Shown in pieces: positions 27,301 through 35,340 of a DNA stretch of 64,000 nucleotides. The notes under the pieces were generated by a model. The model had not been told where the DNA came from, ran no database searches, and saw nothing but the letters and a program-made list of their open reading frames with translations. The position numbers and the translations under genes were made by a program. Source of the stretch: Mycobacterium sp. ITM-2016-00317 (lineage in GTDB: Bacteria > Actinomycetota > Actinomycetes > Mycobacteriales > Mycobacteriaceae); NCBI RefSeq assembly GCF_002968295.1, contig NZ_CP134399.1:1674001-1738000 (forward strand). The letters are read 5' to 3'. Position 1 is the stretch's first letter. Every line of letters begins with the position of its first letter.

Positions 27301-28914
27301 TCACGCGGGTGTCGCGTCGGTGGTCACCGTCTTCGTGGCGGCGTCGGCGCCGGAGCGGCGGCCGCTGAAAATGCAGTCGGCGATGGACAATCCGCTCACA
27401 TAACTGTTGGAGCAGATACCCACTGCGTTACGGCCGGCGGCATACAGGCCGGGCACGGTGCCACCGTCGCGGTGCACGACCTCGCCGGTGGCCTCGTCGA
27501 CCACGAGCCCACCGAGGGTGAGGCCGGGGATGGGGAAGAACATCGAGGAGTCCGCCGAGATGTTGATCGCATAGTAGGGCCCGCTGCTCATGCTCGCGCA
27601 CAGATCGCGCTCCTTGTGCGCGGGATCACCTGCGCCGCTGAGCAGACCCTTCCGGTAGGCGTCGACCGTCCGGCGCAGTCCGGCGGGATCGATGCCGCTC
27701 TTCGCCGCGATGCCCTCGATCGACCTGGCCTTCTTGTGGCCGGTGGTCAGCAGATAGATCAGCTGTAGACGTTGAAACAGCTGGGTCTGCTCACGGATCT
27801 GGGAGCGCACCTTGCGCCACGTCGCAGCGTCGTAGACCGCCCAGCCGGAGCCGCCGAACTCCCGCATCATCACATCGCCGTGAGTCGCCCCGTAGAGGTC
27901 CTCGTTCGCGATGCGCCGCCCGTCCTCGCCGACGGTGAGCCCCTCCAGAAAGGCACTCGGAGGTGCGAGGAATCGCCAGGCCGTGACGTTGCCCATCTTG
28001 TCGGCGATACCGCCGGCCTTCAATCCCAGCGCGATGCCTGTTCCGTCGTCCCCGGCGGTGCCGAGCGGCGAGACCTTCATGAACTTCGGTGCGAACGTCT
28101 GCATCCATTCCCGGTTGTAGACGAATCCTCCGGCGGCCAGGATCACGGCCTCGGCATGGGCTTCGCCGTCGACTGCCGCGGCGTCCCAGAGCTTTTCGGT
28201 GTGCGCCACCACGCCCCTGACGACGCCGGGCAGCCAGTTGCCGACCTTGCCCGTCACCTTCGTCAGCGCGGCGTGCCTGCGGACGTGCTTGTGGTTCGGG
28301 TCCATCGCGCGGTAGCGCACCCCGGTGATCCGGCCGTCGTCGGCCGTGATCAGGGCATGCACCCGGGCCAGCGGCAGGACAGTGACCCCCTTGGCCTCGG
28401 CTGAGCGCCGGAGGTGCTCGAAAAGCGCGCGGCCGGAACTCATTCCGGGTGAGACGACGCGATGGCCCCGTGGTGCGGGACGCGCCGTCGTCACGTACGG
28501 GTGAGCCTTCTCGTTACCGGAGTAATACAGGTAGTGGTCGTCGGTGGGATACGAGGTCTTGTACGACGAGACCGGGCCGCCCCGGAACGGAACGCCCTGG
28601 GCTTTGAGCCATTCGATCAGGGCGGGGCTCTGATCGCAGAACCTTGTCAGGGTTTCCGGGGTGACGGCGTCGCCGACCTCCTGCCGAAGGTAGGCCAGCA
28701 TGTCCTCGGTGCTGTCGGAGTGTCCACCGGCGCGTTGCTCGGCAGTTCCACCGCCGGCATAGACGATTCCTCCGGACAACGCCGTCGCGCCGCCGCCGTA
28801 TCCGCGGTCGACCACGAGCACGCGTGCACCGCGGTCGGCTGCCTCGATCGCCGCCGCGGCTCCTGCGGCGCCGAAGCCGACCACGATGACGTCGAAATCA
28901 CATCCTGTAGTCAT
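27301..28914 (-). CDS. FAD-binding dehydrogenase, KstD/fumarate-reductase family (1)
   Basis: A 537-residue flavoprotein. The FAD motif VIVVGFGAAGAAAAIEA is near residue 10, GGGATALSGG follows, and the family C-terminus GLYAAGRNAVGICSNSYVSGLSIADCIFSGRRSG is present. This C-terminus with NSYVSGLS differs from the YPG form of classical delta1-dehydrogenases. It recalls the 5-alpha-steroid delta4-dehydrogenase-like branch, so a delta4 reaction is possible but unproven. AGGAG precedes the ATG. It stands alone, convergent with the Mam genes, and has a palindromic repeat just upstream. Confidence 0.82.
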   Translation of the reverse strand: MTTGCDFDVIVVGFGAAGAAAAIEAADRGARVLVVDRGYGGGATALSGGIVYAGGGTAEQRAGGHSDSTEDMLAYLRQEVGDAVTPETLTRFCDQSPALIEWLKAQGVPFRGGPVSSYKTSYPTDDHYLYYSGNEKAHPYVTTARPAPRGHRVVSPGMSSGRALFEHLRRSAEAKGVTVLPLARVHALITADDGRITGVRYRAMDPNHKHVRRHAALTKVTGKVGNWLPGVVRGVVAHTEKLWDAAAVDGEAHAEAVILAAGGFVYNREWMQTFAPKFMKVSPLGTAGDDGTGIALGLKAGGIADKMGNVTAWRFLAPPSAFLEGLTVGEDGRRIANEDLYGATHGDVMMREFGGSGWAVYDAATWRKVRSQIREQTQLFQRLQLIYLLTTGHKKARSIEGIAAKSGIDPAGLRRTVDAYRKGLLSGAGDPAHKERDLCASMSSGPYYAINISADSSMFFPIPGLTLGGLVVDEATGEVVHRDGGTVPGLYAAGRNAVGICSNSYVSGLSIADCIFSGRRSGADAATKTVTTDATPA

Positions 28915-28945
28915 GGAAACTCCTGTCGGAGAGGTCTGTCGCGTT

Positions 28946-29006
28946 GTGAGCGTGCGTGGTCTCGGGGATTTTCGCGGCGTGTCGCCTGCAGACCCGCACG
29001 CTCGCG
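28946..29006. repeat. Intergenic palindromic repeat, copy 2
   Basis: Outer arms GTGAGCGTGCG and CGCACGCTCGC, with the inner GTGTCGCCTGCAGAC block, match copy 1 at 4551-4612. The left half of this copy has diverged (GTGGTCTCGGGGATT). Located between two same-strand genes, as copy 1 is. Confidence 0.65.
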
Positions 29007-29022
29007 GTATGGGGGGCCGGCG

Positions 29023-29634
29023 TCATGGCTTTGCTCTCGGGCGGATGAACACACCCTCGGCCTCCACGCTCACCGCGCCGTGCTCATCGCTGATCTGGCC
29101 TCGGGCAATGGTCTTCGATCCTGCATCGTGATCGACCCACGCCTCCACGTGCAGCGGGCCCAGGCGCGTGGGCGCCACATATCGGATGGTCAGGGTGCCG
29201 GTGACCGCGGGCTTTCCCGGCCGGTGCGCGGTGGCGCCCAGGATGTGGTCGAGTAGCAGCGCGCAGATCCCGCCGTGGACGTGGCCGGCCGGGCCCTCGT
29301 AGGCCGGCCCCAGCGTCACATTCGTTGTCACCCTTCCGGTCTCGTCACGGTGGACGTCCAGCGGGGGAGCGATCGCGTTGCGCGTCCCGATCGCCACGTT
29401 GCCCCAGGTGAGAAACCTGCCCTCGGTGGTGGTCCGCACCGGGTGCGGCTCAGGATGCAGACGACTGCCCAGCAACTCGGCGGCCTCGTCGATCAGCCGG
29501 TGAGCCCGCCGCACGTCGGCATCGCCGACCTCGCTGCGGATCGTCACGTCGACGAGCCGGCGCAGCGACCGGGTCAACGGTCCGTACAGTTCCTCGGTGC
29601 GGCGGGCCTCATCGGGGTCGAGGGGTGTGTTCAC
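29023..29634 (-). CDS. PaaI/YdiI-type hotdog thioesterase
   Basis: A 203-residue hotdog-fold protein. The C-terminal half has the signature GHVHGGICALLLDHILGATAHRP, with the HGG motif of acyl-CoA thioesterases; the N-terminal half is helical. It may release CoA from pathway intermediates. The GTG start overlaps the stop of the upstream flavoprotein (GTGA), so the two are translationally coupled and probably serve the same step sequence. Confidence 0.83.
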   Translation of the reverse strand: MNTPLDPDEARRTEELYGPLTRSLRRLVDVTIRSEVGDADVRRAHRLIDEAAELLGSRLHPEPHPVRTTTEGRFLTWGNVAIGTRNAIAPPLDVHRDETGRVTTNVTLGPAYEGPAGHVHGGICALLLDHILGATAHRPGKPAVTGTLTIRYVAPTRLGPLHVEAWVDHDAGSKTIARGQISDEHGAVSVEAEGVFIRPRAKP

Positions 29635-31196
29635 CCTTGGCCGCCCCCGCCGGCCATGTCCAGCGCGGCGAGATGGCTGAACAGCAGCGACGCGCCGATC
29701 GGATTGCCCCCGCCCGGGTACGTGGTGCCCGACACCGCAGCCATCGTGTTGCCCGCTGCATACAGCCCCGGGATAGGGACGCCCCCGGTGGTCAGGACCC
29801 GCGCCCGCGCGTCGGTGCGCAGTCCGCCCTTGGTGCCCAGGTCGGACAACCCGAAGGTGGCCGCGTGATACGGCGGGGTGTCGATCGCGACCAGCGGCGA
29901 TTCACCGTTGGTGAACACCCGGTCGTACGGTTCGGCGCCACGACCGAAGTCCTCGTCGACTCCGGCCGCGGCGAGCTTGTTGAAGCGCTCGACGGTGGCC
30001 TCCAGTTCGCCGGCCGGCACCCCGATGGCGTCGGCGAGTCCGGCGAGGGTGTCGGCGGTGTGCCACAGCCCGGCAGCGCGGTACTGCTCCGGATCCACCA
30101 TCGACACGTTGGTCGCGCCGACCGGCGGCACCGCCCCGGCACGGTTGTCGTAGACCATCCAGAACGGCAAACGTGTTGTGCCTTCGCCCATCTGGCGGAT
30201 GACCTCGCGTCCGAGCCGGTCGTAGGGTGCGGACTCGTTGACGAAGCGGCGGCCGTCCTGGTTGACGAAGATGCCGCCGGTGAACCACAACGCGAACGCC
30301 GAGCGTCCGTCGGGATGCGTCATCCCGGGCGACCACCACGCCTGGTCCATCAGGTCGAGGTCCGCGCCGATCGCGATCGCGGCCCGGTGTGCCCGGCCTG
30401 TGCTTCCCGGCCCTCCCATCGTGTCGTCGGCACTGCCGGGCACACCGTACTCGGAGCGCATCGCGGCGTTCTGCTCGAAGCCACCGCTGGCCAGCAGAAC
30501 CCCACGCCGGGCCCGGACGCGGATTCTGTTGCCGCCGTGCTCGATCACCGCGCCGACGACGCGTTCACCATCGGTGAGCAGTTCGACGAGCGCGGCGTTG
30601 CGCCGGCAGGTGACGTCAGGCAACTGCGCCATCGCGGCGAGGAATCTGCCGACCAGCGCCCGTCCGCCGACGAGCAGGTCAGGTGCAGCGGCGCCGAGGC
30701 GTTCGGTGTCCAACGGCCCGCGTACCAGACCGGCGTACTCGCCGAGCGCGTCGTCGGGCAGGGGCACCGGGACGGTATGCCGGTAGCCGTCCCCGCGCGC
30801 TCCCGGCGCTGAACCGAAGTAATCCGGCCACGGCAGAGCGGCGAACTCGAAAGCCGGATCCTGCTCCAGGTACTCGATCAATCCGGCGCCGCCGCGGACG
30901 TAGGCGTCCTGCAGGGCGCGTGGGGTCCGGTCGCCGACCACGGCGTGGAAGTAGGTCAGCGCGTCGTCGACGGTGTCGTCGGTCCCGGCGCGCAGCAGCA
31001 CCGGGTTGCACGGGAACCACATGCCACCGCCGCCCGAGTAGGCCGTGGTGCCGCCGAACTTGTCGGTGGCCTCCACCAACAGCACCGACAGTCCCTCCCG
31101 CGCGGCGGTGTAGGCGCCCGCGACACCGCCCCCGGATCCGGCCACGACGACGTCGAACTCGGCATCGAACGCAGTGGCGGGATCAGTCACGGGCAC
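29631..31196 (-). CDS. FAD-binding dehydrogenase, KstD family (2)
   Basis: A 521-residue flavoprotein with VVVAGSGGGVAGAYTAAREG near residue 15, GGTTAYSGGGGMWFPCNP, and the C-terminal AGNTMAAVSGTTYPGGGNPIGASLLFSHLAA. The TYPGxGxPIG element is typical of 3-ketosteroid delta1-dehydrogenases. It would oxidise a 3-keto-4-ene ring using FAD. The GTG start is uncertain; a second GTG lies two codons later. It is divergent from the PadR gene and coupled to the thioesterase downstream. Confidence 0.83.
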   Translation of the reverse strand: MPVTDPATAFDAEFDVVVAGSGGGVAGAYTAAREGLSVLLVEATDKFGGTTAYSGGGGMWFPCNPVLLRAGTDDTVDDALTYFHAVVGDRTPRALQDAYVRGGAGLIEYLEQDPAFEFAALPWPDYFGSAPGARGDGYRHTVPVPLPDDALGEYAGLVRGPLDTERLGAAAPDLLVGGRALVGRFLAAMAQLPDVTCRRNAALVELLTDGERVVGAVIEHGGNRIRVRARRGVLLASGGFEQNAAMRSEYGVPGSADDTMGGPGSTGRAHRAAIAIGADLDLMDQAWWSPGMTHPDGRSAFALWFTGGIFVNQDGRRFVNESAPYDRLGREVIRQMGEGTTRLPFWMVYDNRAGAVPPVGATNVSMVDPEQYRAAGLWHTADTLAGLADAIGVPAGELEATVERFNKLAAAGVDEDFGRGAEPYDRVFTNGESPLVAIDTPPYHAATFGLSDLGTKGGLRTDARARVLTTGGVPIPGLYAAGNTMAAVSGTTYPGGGNPIGASLLFSHLAALDMAGGGGQG

Positions 31197-31297
31197 CGCC
31201 GTGTCCGCCGTGACAAGCGGTCATGCCCCTCCTCGGTGTTAGGTCGACCCGGTGTCGGATCACTGTGGCCCGGTCCCATCGGTGGCGCAACGGCCCC

Positions 31298-31310
31298 TCC
31301 CGGTCAGCGG
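31298..31310 (+). promoter_or_regulatory. Shared intergenic motif, site a (TCCCGGTCAGCGG)
   Basis: A 13-bp sequence identical to site d at 51548 and nearly identical to sites b and c. It lies in the divergent gap between KstD-type gene 2 and the PadR regulator, about 43 bases before the PadR start. Candidate operator for a cluster regulator. Confidence 0.5.
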
Positions 31311-31353
31311 TAGTGACGAGACGCCGCGATCCGCGCGTTGCTAGCCTTGGCCG

Positions 31354-32040
31354 GTGACGGAAGAGGCCGACGACGCGCCTGGTGGGCTGAATGTGTCGCC
31401 CACAGGGTGGGCCTTGCTCGGGATGCTCTCCGGCGGTGCGGAACTGTCGGGTTACGACATCAAGAAGTGGATCAATTGGGCCATCCAATTCTTCTACTCC
31501 AGCCCGGCGTACAGCCAGATCTACTCGGAGCTCAAGCGACTGGAACGGCTCGGACTGGTCACCTCGCGCGTCGACGCCGGCATTCGCAGCCGGCGGATGT
31601 ACAAGATCACCGACAAGGGTCTGGTCGCGGTCACCCGTTGGGCCAACGAGGAATCAGTGGAACCGCCGACCCTGAAACACAATCCGCTGCTGCGGGTGAT
31701 GCTGGGCCACCTGCTCAACCCCGGGCGGCTCCGGGAGATCCTCACCGAGCACGCCGCGTACGCCGAGCAGATGCACCAGGCCGCAGCCACCGAGGTGCGG
31801 TGGACCGGTGAGCAGCCCGCCTGGTCGTACGCGCGGCTGGCCCTGCGGTGGTCGGAACAGTATTACGCCGCCGAGCGTGATCTGGCCTTGCAGATGATCA
31901 AGGAGCTCGACGCCGTCGACGAGACCTTCGGTGAGTCCGGCCCGGCGGGTGTGGAGTTCCCGGTGCGCGAGTACTGGTACGAGGTGGAGCGGCGGATCGC
32001 CGCCGAACGCGAGCCCGACGCCGAAGCACCCGGGAACTGA
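31354..32040 (+). CDS. PadR-family transcriptional regulator
   Basis: A 228-residue regulator. The N-terminal winged helix spans about residues 12-90 (LLGMLSGGAELSGYDIKKWI ... YSELKRLERLGLVTSR ... YKITDKGLVAV). A C-terminal helical dimerisation domain follows (Vir_C type). A TAGCCT -10-like box places transcription start on the GTG, suggesting a leaderless message. It is divergent from KstD gene 2 and ends one base from the convergent KstD gene 3, so it is the best local regulator candidate for the flavoprotein genes. Confidence 0.88.
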   Translation: MTEEADDAPGGLNVSPTGWALLGMLSGGAELSGYDIKKWINWAIQFFYSSPAYSQIYSELKRLERLGLVTSRVDAGIRSRRMYKITDKGLVAVTRWANEESVEPPTLKHNPLLRVMLGHLLNPGRLREILTEHAAYAEQMHQAAATEVRWTGEQPAWSYARLALRWSEQYYAAERDLALQMIKELDAVDETFGESGPAGVEFPVREYWYEVERRIAAEREPDAEAPGN

Positions 32041-32041
32041 C

Positions 32042-33745
32042 TCAGGCGAGGCGGCCCGCGGCGTGCCGGGCGGCGATGTAGCCGAACACGACACCCTGCC
32101 CGATCGTCGCGCCCGCGCCCGGATAGGTCTTACCGAACGTGTTCGCGGCGGTGTTGCCGATCGCGTACAGCCCGTCGATCGTCGAACCGTCCTCACGAAG
32201 CACCCGGCCGCGGGCGTCGGCGCGCAAGCCGCCACAGGTGCCCAGGTCGCTGAGCACCACCTGCACCGCGTAGTACGGTCCCGAATCCAGCGGGCGCAGA
32301 TTGGGATTGGGGTCGACCGTGGGATCGCCGTAGTAGCGGTCGTAGGCGCTGGCACCCCGGCCGAAGTCGTCGTCGACGCCCGCCGCGGCCAGTGCGTTGA
32401 ACCGGTTGACGGTCGCGGCGAACGTCTCCGGTGCCACACCGATGCGCCGAGCCAGCTCCGGAAGACCGTCGCTGCGGTGGGCGATCCCGGCGTCGTACCA
32501 CGTCCGGGGAATCGGCATGCGCGGGAACAACTCCGCCGCCATCAGGTAACTGTTGCGGTAGCGCTGGTCGAAGACCATCCACATCGTCTCGACCGGGTCG
32601 CCGGCCTGTTCGCGTCTGAGCATCTCCTGCCCGAAGGTCATGTAATCGGTGGCCTCGTTGATGAATCGCCGGCCGTTCTGGTCGACCAGAAGGCATCCCG
32701 GCAGGGACCGCTCGGCGAGCATGACGGTCGGGGCGCCGCCGGGGAGGGGGGCGAATGCGGGGAACCACCACGCCTGATCCATCAGTGCGGTGTCGGCGCC
32801 GAGATCCTGGGCAAGCCGGATGGCGTCGCCGGTGTTGCCTTCCGCACCCAGGCTGAGGTGCTCACCGAGCTGATCGGACTGGAACTTGTGCCGCCAGCTC
32901 ATCAGATGGTCGAAGCCGCCGGCGGCCAGGACGACACCGCGACGGGCCGTGACCTGCACCTCGGTGCCTGCGCGGTCCACCACCGCACCGGTCACCCGGT
33001 CGCCGTCGACCAGCAGCGTCGAGACCGGCGAGTCGGTCCACACCGGAATTCGTGCGTTGAGCACACCGGCGAACAGGCCGGCGGCCAGCCCCTGGCCTCC
33101 GGCGGCGTAGCGGCGACGCAGCGCCAGCCCCCCGATGCCCTGCACCGCCCGCAGCAGGATGCGCGGCCAGGACTTGCGCGGCGTCCGGGCCATCAGGTTC
33201 AACCACCGGTAGTCCGCGCCGGTCACCGGCATCGGGAAGTCGGATTCCATGACCCCCGGGCGTAGCCGGGCCAGTTCGGTCCCGAGCACCGCGGTGTCGA
33301 ACGGACGGCACTCGCAGGTGCGCCCGACGGCGCTGCCGCCGGGCTTCTCCGGGTGATAGTCCGAGTAGCCCTTGGCCCAGAGGAACTTCATCGTCGTGGT
33401 GCGGCGCAACATCTCGATGGTCGCGGGACCGTACTGCACGAACGCGTGCGCCCTGTCGACGGGGGCGTCGCCGTCGACCAGGGCGTCTAGGTATTCGCGA
33501 CCGAACTCCAGGGTGTCCCCGGAACCGGCCTCGGCGAGGATCGGGTTGCCCGGCATCCAGAACGCGCCCCCGGAACGGGCCAGCGAGCCACCCACGTACC
33601 GCGTCTTCTCCACGATCAACGCCGAAAGGCCCGCCTCGTGCGCCGCCAGGGCGGCGGCCATGCCGGTGCCGGATCCGACGACGAGCAGATCGACGGTGAA
33701 GTTCTCCCGAGATGTCACCGGGCGATTCTCGGGGCGGTCGGCCAC
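32042..33745 (-). CDS. 3-ketosteroid delta1-dehydrogenase-like flavoprotein (3)
   Basis: A 567-residue flavoprotein, the closest of the three to classical KstD. It has VDLLVVGSGTGMAAALAAHEAG, the FAD-contacting YVGGSLARSGGAFWMPGNP, and the C-terminal IGNTAANTFGKTYPGAGATIGQGVVFGYIAA, matching KstD proteins. It should introduce a 1,2-double bond into the A-ring of 3-ketosteroids, or act on a related cyclic ketone. The start is GTG at 33745, with another GTG nine codons in. It is divergent from the KshA-type gene, and the two activities together open ring B in known pathways. Confidence 0.87.
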   Translation of the reverse strand: MADRPENRPVTSRENFTVDLLVVGSGTGMAAALAAHEAGLSALIVEKTRYVGGSLARSGGAFWMPGNPILAEAGSGDTLEFGREYLDALVDGDAPVDRAHAFVQYGPATIEMLRRTTTMKFLWAKGYSDYHPEKPGGSAVGRTCECRPFDTAVLGTELARLRPGVMESDFPMPVTGADYRWLNLMARTPRKSWPRILLRAVQGIGGLALRRRYAAGGQGLAAGLFAGVLNARIPVWTDSPVSTLLVDGDRVTGAVVDRAGTEVQVTARRGVVLAAGGFDHLMSWRHKFQSDQLGEHLSLGAEGNTGDAIRLAQDLGADTALMDQAWWFPAFAPLPGGAPTVMLAERSLPGCLLVDQNGRRFINEATDYMTFGQEMLRREQAGDPVETMWMVFDQRYRNSYLMAAELFPRMPIPRTWYDAGIAHRSDGLPELARRIGVAPETFAATVNRFNALAAAGVDDDFGRGASAYDRYYGDPTVDPNPNLRPLDSGPYYAVQVVLSDLGTCGGLRADARGRVLREDGSTIDGLYAIGNTAANTFGKTYPGAGATIGQGVVFGYIAARHAAGRLA

Positions 33746-33760
33746 GGTGTCCCCGGTGAT

Positions 33761-33773
33761 GCCCGGTCAGTGG
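33761..33773 (+). promoter_or_regulatory. Shared intergenic motif, site b (GCCCGGTCAGTGG)
   Basis: Differs from sites a and d at two positions. Lies in the divergent gap between KstD gene 3 and the KshA-type gene, 16 bases upstream of the KstD start. Confidence 0.45.
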
Positions 33774-33856
33774 AACATCACCCGGCTCACCCGGGAACAC
33801 CGGTGCTACAACGGAATTTCGCTAGCAGCACGCAACAACAGTGAGGATGACCGGCG

Positions 33857-35014
33857 ATGACTTCGGTGCAGCCCGACAATGCCACAGAGGTCCGGCAGAT
33901 CGAGGCGCAGGCCGCGCCGACCAGGTATGCCCGGGGCTGGCACTGCCTCGGGTTGACCCGCGACCTCGGCGACGGAAATCCCCATCCGGTCGATGCTTTC
34001 GGCACCAAGCTGGTGGTGTTCCGCGGCGAGGACGGCAAGATCAACGTCCTCGACGCGTACTGCCGGCACATGGGCGGAGACCTGTCCGACGGTGAGGTCA
34101 AGGGCAACGAGATCGCGTGCCCGTTCCACGACTGGCGGTGGGGCGGTGACGGTCGGTGTAAGCAGATCCCGTACAGCCGTCGCGTGCCCAAACTGGCGCG
34201 GACCGCGACGTGGCCGACCCTGGAGCAGGACGGCATGCTGTTCGTCTGGAACGACCCGGAGAAGAAGGCCCCGCCGGCCGACGTGACAATCCCGCACATC
34301 GAGGGGGTCGGCACCGACACCTGGACCGAGTGGCATTGGTACAGCACGGTGGTGCACACCAACTGCCGCGAGATCATCGACAACGTCGTCGACATGGCGC
34401 ACTTCTTCTACATCCACGGCGGGCTTCCCACGGGCTTCAAGAACATCTTCGAAGGCCATGTCGCCACGCAGTACTACCGCAGCGACGCCCGCCCCGACCT
34501 CGGCAGCGGGGAGGGCGCCAAGATTCTCGGCACCACCTCCGTGGCGTCCTACTACGGGCCGTCTTTCATGATCGACGACCTGACCTACCACTACGAGCAC
34601 GGGGACCAGCGCACCGTGCTGCTCAACTGCCACTACCCGATCGACGCCGATTCCTTTGTGCTGCAGTACGGCATCACGGTGGAGAAGTCCGACGCGCTGC
34701 CCGAGGACGCGGCGGTGCAGATGGCCGTCGCCCTGGGCGATTTCGTGAAGATGGGGTTCGAGCAGGACGTCGCGATCTGGCGGCGCAAGGCCCGTATCGA
34801 CAACCCGCTGCTGTGCGAGGAGGACGGCCCCGTCTACCAGTTGCGCCGGTGGTACGAGCAGTTCTACGTCGACGCCGCCGACGTCACCCCGGACATGGTG
34901 GACCGCTTCGAGTTCGAGATCGACACCACCCGTCCGCGCGAAGCGTGGATGAAAGAGGTCGAGGCGAACCTGGCGGCGGGCCGGTTGCCGAAGCTGGTGG
35001 GCCTGACCAAATGA
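33857..35014 (+). CDS. kshA: 3-ketosteroid 9-alpha-hydroxylase oxygenase (KshA-type Rieske protein)
   Basis: A 385-residue Rieske non-heme iron oxygenase. The Rieske ligands are Cys69-x-His71 and Cys88-x2-His91 (YCRHMGG, CPFHDW). The catalytic iron site is DMAHFFYIH (His182, His187) with Asp304 in FEQDV. Long stretches such as PTRYARGWHCLG, CPFHDWRWGGDGRC and YQLRRWYEQFYVD match M. tuberculosis KshA as I recall it. It would hydroxylate C9 of a 3-ketosteroid with electrons from a KshB-type reductase; a candidate reductase lies at 51.6 kb. GAGG precedes the ATG. The stop overlaps the next small gene (ATGA). Confidence 0.9.
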   Translation: MTSVQPDNATEVRQIEAQAAPTRYARGWHCLGLTRDLGDGNPHPVDAFGTKLVVFRGEDGKINVLDAYCRHMGGDLSDGEVKGNEIACPFHDWRWGGDGRCKQIPYSRRVPKLARTATWPTLEQDGMLFVWNDPEKKAPPADVTIPHIEGVGTDTWTEWHWYSTVVHTNCREIIDNVVDMAHFFYIHGGLPTGFKNIFEGHVATQYYRSDARPDLGSGEGAKILGTTSVASYYGPSFMIDDLTYHYEHGDQRTVLLNCHYPIDADSFVLQYGITVEKSDALPEDAAVQMAVALGDFVKMGFEQDVAIWRRKARIDNPLLCEEDGPVYQLRRWYEQFYVDAADVTPDMVDRFEFEIDTTRPREAWMKEVEANLAAGRLPKLVGLTK

Positions 35015-35274
35015 GCGTGCGCCCCGACAACCGGCTCGCCGATGCACCGATGCAGCCGGTGGACTGCGGGGCGTGCGGGGCACGTGTGCTGGTCCGCAAG
35101 AGCAGCTGGGAGCAGACCAGCGTGCAGTGGGATGCTGCGTCACTGGCGTTGTGTGAAAAGCGTCGAGGTGCGATGCGGACCGCGGGGAGCTTCCTGTCAG
35201 GATGCATCGACCTGCGCGAATCCATCGAATCCGCGGTGCTGCGGGGGGCTCTGCGAGTCCTGTCGGACACTTAG
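35011..35274 (+). CDS. Small cysteine protein coupled to the KshA-type oxygenase
   Basis: An 87-residue protein whose ATG overlaps the oxygenase stop by four bases. It has CGACGA near residue 18, LALCEKRR in the middle and SGCIDLRESI near the end: four cysteines spaced CxxC, C, C that could bind zinc or an iron-sulfur cluster. I recall similar small proteins being loosely annotated as ferredoxins, but the spacing fits no classical ferredoxin. An electron-transfer or assembly role for the oxygenase is inference from coupling alone. Confidence 0.65.
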   Translation: MSVRPDNRLADAPMQPVDCGACGARVLVRKSSWEQTSVQWDAASLALCEKRRGAMRTAGSFLSGCIDLRESIESAVLRGALRVLSDT

Positions 35275-35321
35275 GTGTTGCGGAGCAGGACTGTCACCGA
35301 TGTCCTGATTTCTGTCGGTGG

Positions 35322-35337
35322 TCGAATGTATGTTCGA
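35322..35337 (+). promoter_or_regulatory. SOS (LexA) box
   Basis: TCGAATGTATGTTCGA matches the mycobacterial LexA consensus TCGAAC-N4-GTTCGA with one mismatch. The overlapping TATGTT at 35329-35334 works as a -10 box that would start transcription at the ATG four bases further on. LexA binding would therefore block the promoter directly. Confidence 0.75.
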
Positions 35338-35340
35338 GTT

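Noticed and set aside
15647..33856. KstR/KstR2-type operators near the mce and KstD/KshA genes
   Set aside because: I looked for AAC-N2-GTT and CAAG-N2-CTTG style palindromes in the main intergenic gaps and saw none convincing. A matrix scan could still find weak sites.
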